Shown here: positions 6,444 to 7,951 of the stretch, in pieces | Position numbering within the stretch: the stretch's first letter is position 1 | Layout of the letters: each line of letters starts with the position of its first letter | Assembly: GCA_946481235.1 (NCBI GenBank) | Contig: CAMLME010000087.1 | Span: 1-7,951 of the forward strand | DNA length: 7,951 nt | From: an uncultured Methylobacillus sp. | GTDB lineage: Bacteria; Pseudomonadota; Gammaproteobacteria; Burkholderiales; Methylophilaceae | Reading direction: 5' to 3' | The notes under the pieces: generated by a model | What the model saw: only the letters and a program-made list of their open reading frames with translations | Databases searched by the model: none | What the model was told of the DNA's origin: nothing | Program-made: the position numbers and the translations under genes

Positions 6444-7371
6444 AAGCAAGGACTCCCGCGATCAGGGCAAGCGCCAGCCAGAGGTAAACGCCGTGCCTGA
6501 CCAGTTTCAGGGCGCGCTCGATATCGGATGGCTGCGAAGCCTCGCCCGCACCGAGATCCGGGCGCTGGTGCCATTCGCCGTGGTAGCGTGCCGGACCGCC
6601 GAGCTTGACGCCCAGCGCACCTGCGCCGGCCGACATCACCGGCCCGGCGTTGGGGCTGTCCCATGTCGGGGCCTGGGCGCGCCAGCAACGCAACGCAAGA
6701 CGGGTTTTACCGAGCAGTGCATAGGTGAGCGCCGTCAGCCGCGCCGGAAGGTAGTCCAGCACGTCGTCCAGCCGCGCCGCAGCCCAGCCGAACATCCGAA
6801 AACGTTCGTTCTTGTAGCCCCACATCGCATCCAGCGTGTTAGCGAGACGGAACAGCAGCGCACCCGCGCCGCCGAAGATAAAAAACCAGAACAGCGCCCC
6901 GAACACGCCGTCGTTGCCGTTTTCCAGCACCGATTCCACGGTGGCCGGTACGGGGTCGATGGCGGCGGAATCGCGGCTGACCATGTACGAGGCTGCGGTG
7001 CGCGCTTGCGCCTCGTCACCGTTTTCCAGTGCGCGCGACACGGCGCGGGCATGTTCGTGCAGGCTGCGATGGCCGATGGCGAAATAGAGCAGCAACACGT
7101 CGAGCATCGGGCCGATGCCGGGCAAGCGGCACAGCCAGAACGCGAGCGCGCCGAACGGCAGAAGCAGCATGGCCACGCCCATTACTCCGGCAAGCCGGTG
7201 GTGCGGCCGCGCGCGTCGGATTACGGGATTAAGCCGGGCCTCGAGTCGATCCGCCAGAAAGCCGAAACCGACCAGCGGATGCCAGCGGCGTGGTTCGCCC
7301 AGCAGGCCGTCGAGCGCGACGGCGGTCACGGCCAGCAAAGCGGTTATGGGATAATGCACGGATGAAATCAT
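6436..7371 (-). CDS. cbiB: Adenosylcobinamide-phosphate synthase CbiB
   Basis: CbiB is an integral membrane enzyme that joins the aminopropanol phosphate made by CobD to adenosylcobyric acid. From the ATG at 7371 it has 311 residues, normal for the family. [19 protein letters not shown] at 19-37 is the N-terminal signature. Hydrophobic segments follow (including [17 protein letters not shown]), then the family motifs [47 protein letters not shown] and [21 protein letters not shown], and a last membrane helix, [15 protein letters not shown]. The frame is open up to 7467, but the extra 32 residues are Pro/Arg-rich, lie inside cobQ and are not CbiB-like. The start overlaps the divergent cobQ start by 10 bp, so its promoter must lie within cobQ coding sequence. 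I found no convincing Shine-Dalgarno. A GTG at 7359 (Val5) is an alternative start. In Pseudomonas nomenclature this gene is cobD. Confidence 0.92.
   Translation of the reverse strand: MISSVHYPITALLAVTAVALDGLLGEPRRWHPLVGFGFLADRLEARLNPVIRRARPHHRLAGVMGVAMLLLPFGALAFWLCRLPGIGPMLDVLLLYFAIGHRSLHEHARAVSRALENGDEAQARTAASYMVSRDSAAIDPVPATVESVLENGNDGVFGALFWFFIFGGAGALLFRLANTLDAMWGYKNERFRMFGWAAARLDDVLDYLPARLTALTYALLGKTRLALRCWRAQAPTWDSPNAGPVMSAGAGALGVKLGGPARYHGEWHQRPDLGAGEASQPSDIERALKLVRHGVYLWLALALIAGVLAYA
6453..6457 (-). promoter_or_regulatory. Shine-Dalgarno that decides the cobD start
   Basis: On the minus strand GGGAG lies inside the end of cbiB, 9 nt before the ATG at 6443. It would be only 3 nt from the alternative TTG at 6449, which is too close. 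This supports the ATG and suggests that cobD has its own ribosome binding site as well as coupling to cbiB. Confidence 0.5.
7347..7355 (+). promoter_or_regulatory. Possible extended -10 promoter for cobQ inside the cbiB 5' end
   Basis: TGGGATAAT contains a TGn extension followed by GATAAT, which matches the -10 consensus at 5 of 6 positions. It sits in a short AT-richer patch of an otherwise GC-rich window. No -35 hexamer is visible 16-18 bp upstream. Transcription would begin near 7361-7363, on or beside the cobQ ATG at 7362. The site lies in the first codons of cbiB on the opposite strand. It was found by eye, and a chance match is possible. Confidence 0.35.
7362..7371. other. Shared 10-bp palindromic overlap of divergent start codons
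   Basis: ATGAAATCAT has inverted arms ATGA/TCAT around AA. Read on the plus strand it opens cobQ (ATG at 7362); read on the minus strand it opens cbiB (ATG at 7371). If both starts are correct, the two genes have no intergenic region, and each 5' untranslated region and promoter lies in the other gene. Downstream alternatives exist on both sides: cobQ Met5 at 7374 and cbiB GTG at 7359. Confidence 0.6.
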
Positions 7372-7951
7372 TGATGGTTCAAGGTACGACGTCGGATGCC
7401 GGTAAAAGTACGCTGGTGGCCGGCTTGTGCCGCGCATTGTACCGCCGGGGGCTGCGGGTCGCGCCATTCAAGCCGCAAAACATGGCGCTCAACTCCGCGG
7501 TGACGGCCGACGGCGGCGAGATCGGCCGGGCGCAGGCGGTGCAGGCGATGGCATGTGGGTTGGAACCACATTCCGACATGAACCCGGTGCTGCTCAAGCC
7601 CAATAGCGATACCGGCGCGCAGGTGATTCTGCAAGGCCGCGTGGCCTTCAACCTCGAAGCGGGTGCCTATCATGGCTACAAACCTCACGCGATGCGTGCG
7701 GTGATGGATTCGTGGCAACGCATGACGGCGCAATACGAGTGCGTGCTGGTGGAGGGCGCCGGCAGCCCGGCGGAAATCAACCTGCGCGAGAACGACATCG
7801 CCAACATGGGCTTTGCCGAAGCCGCCGATTGCCCGGTAGTGCTGATCGCCGATATCGACCGCGGCGGCGTGTTCGCCCACCTCGTCGGCACATTGGCGCT
7901 GCTGTCCGAGTCCGAGCAGGCGCGGATCAAGGGTTTCGTCATCAACCGCTT
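7362..7951 (+). CDS. cobQ: Cobyric acid synthase CobQ/CbiP, 3'-truncated by window
   Basis: CobQ uses ATP and glutamine to amidate the b, d, e and g side chains of adenosylcobyrinic acid a,c-diamide, giving adenosylcobyric acid. The frame runs open to the window edge: 196 full codons plus two bases, of about 480-500 expected, so the C-terminal glutaminase domain is outside. The N-terminal ATPase part is textbook: [14 protein letters not shown] with the P-loop at residues 8-16, [20 protein letters not shown] at 36-55, [11 protein letters not shown] (73-83), [13 protein letters not shown] (129-141), DIANMGFA (145-152), [11 protein letters not shown] (162-172) and GFVINR at the edge. Start choice is ATG 7362 or Met5 at 7374; both place the P-loop correctly. 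A weak GGGAT lies 9 nt before 7362. It diverges from cbiB with overlapping starts. It resembles CobB in fold, but these motifs are specific to CobQ. Confidence 0.95.
   Translation, partial: MKSLMVQGTTSDAGKSTLVAGLCRALYRRGLRVAPFKPQNMALNSAVTADGGEIGRAQAVQAMACGLEPHSDMNPVLLKPNSDTGAQVILQGRVAFNLEAGAYHGYKPHAMRAVMDSWQRMTAQYECVLVEGAGSPAEINLRENDIANMGFAEAADCPVVLIADIDRGGVFAHLVGTLALLSESEQARIKGFVINR

Noticed and set aside
6358..7365. Long plus-strand open frame (335 codons) opposite cbiB and the start of cobD
   Set aside because: The translation is rich in Arg, Gln, Ala and His with no recognisable domain, and it lies fully antisense to two clear enzymes. It is a GC-rich shadow frame.
7372..7467. N-terminal extension of cbiB into cobQ
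   Set aside because: The 32 residues are Pro/Arg-rich and antisense to the cobQ P-loop region. CbiB proteins begin shortly before LDGLLGEP.

Overview
The window is a dense, GC-rich block of late cobalamin (vitamin B12) biosynthesis genes from a proteobacterium. Gene order, short overlaps and protein flavour fit a betaproteobacterium best, but this is an impression; there is no rRNA or other marker to confirm it. Almost every base is coding: the only gene-free stretch longer than a few bases is the 63 bp at 3092-3154. There are no tRNAs, rRNAs, insertion sequences or CRISPR arrays, and no room for a cobalamin riboswitch.

Layout. (1) 1-3091, plus strand: cobS (5' end cut off by the window), cobC, cobB/cbiA and bluB. 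All junctions overlap, as in one translationally coupled operon. (2) 3092-4681, plus strand: a separate exported alkaline phosphatase, preceded by what looks like a Pho box and -10 element. (3) 7371 down to 4678, minus strand: cbiB, cobD and a BtuF-like cobalamin-binding protein, again with overlapping junctions. This operon converges on the phosphatase, and the two gene ends overlap by 4 bp. (4) 7362 to the window end, plus strand: the first 196 codons of cobQ/cbiP, which diverges from cbiB. The two start codons lie at opposite ends of a shared 10-bp palindrome.

How the genes work together. CobB amidates the a and c side chains of the corrin ring, and CobQ amidates four more to give cobyric acid. 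CobD makes (R)-1-amino-2-propanol O-2-phosphate from threonine phosphate, and CbiB attaches it. BluB makes the lower ligand 5,6-dimethylbenzimidazole in an O2-dependent reaction. CobS joins the nucleotide loop and CobC removes the phosphate. The cobinamide kinase/guanylyltransferase (CobU/CobP), CobT and the early corrin-ring genes are not in the window and may lie outside it. The BtuF-like protein would bind corrinoid for uptake or handling, but no BtuCD is present and it lacks a signal peptide.

The strongest points for a second look are the phosphate-regulated promoter of the embedded alkaline phosphatase, the overlapping divergent starts of cbiB and cobQ, and the BtuF-like protein without an export signal. 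I see no wholly novel system; this is a recognisable B12 cluster with unusual regulatory architecture.
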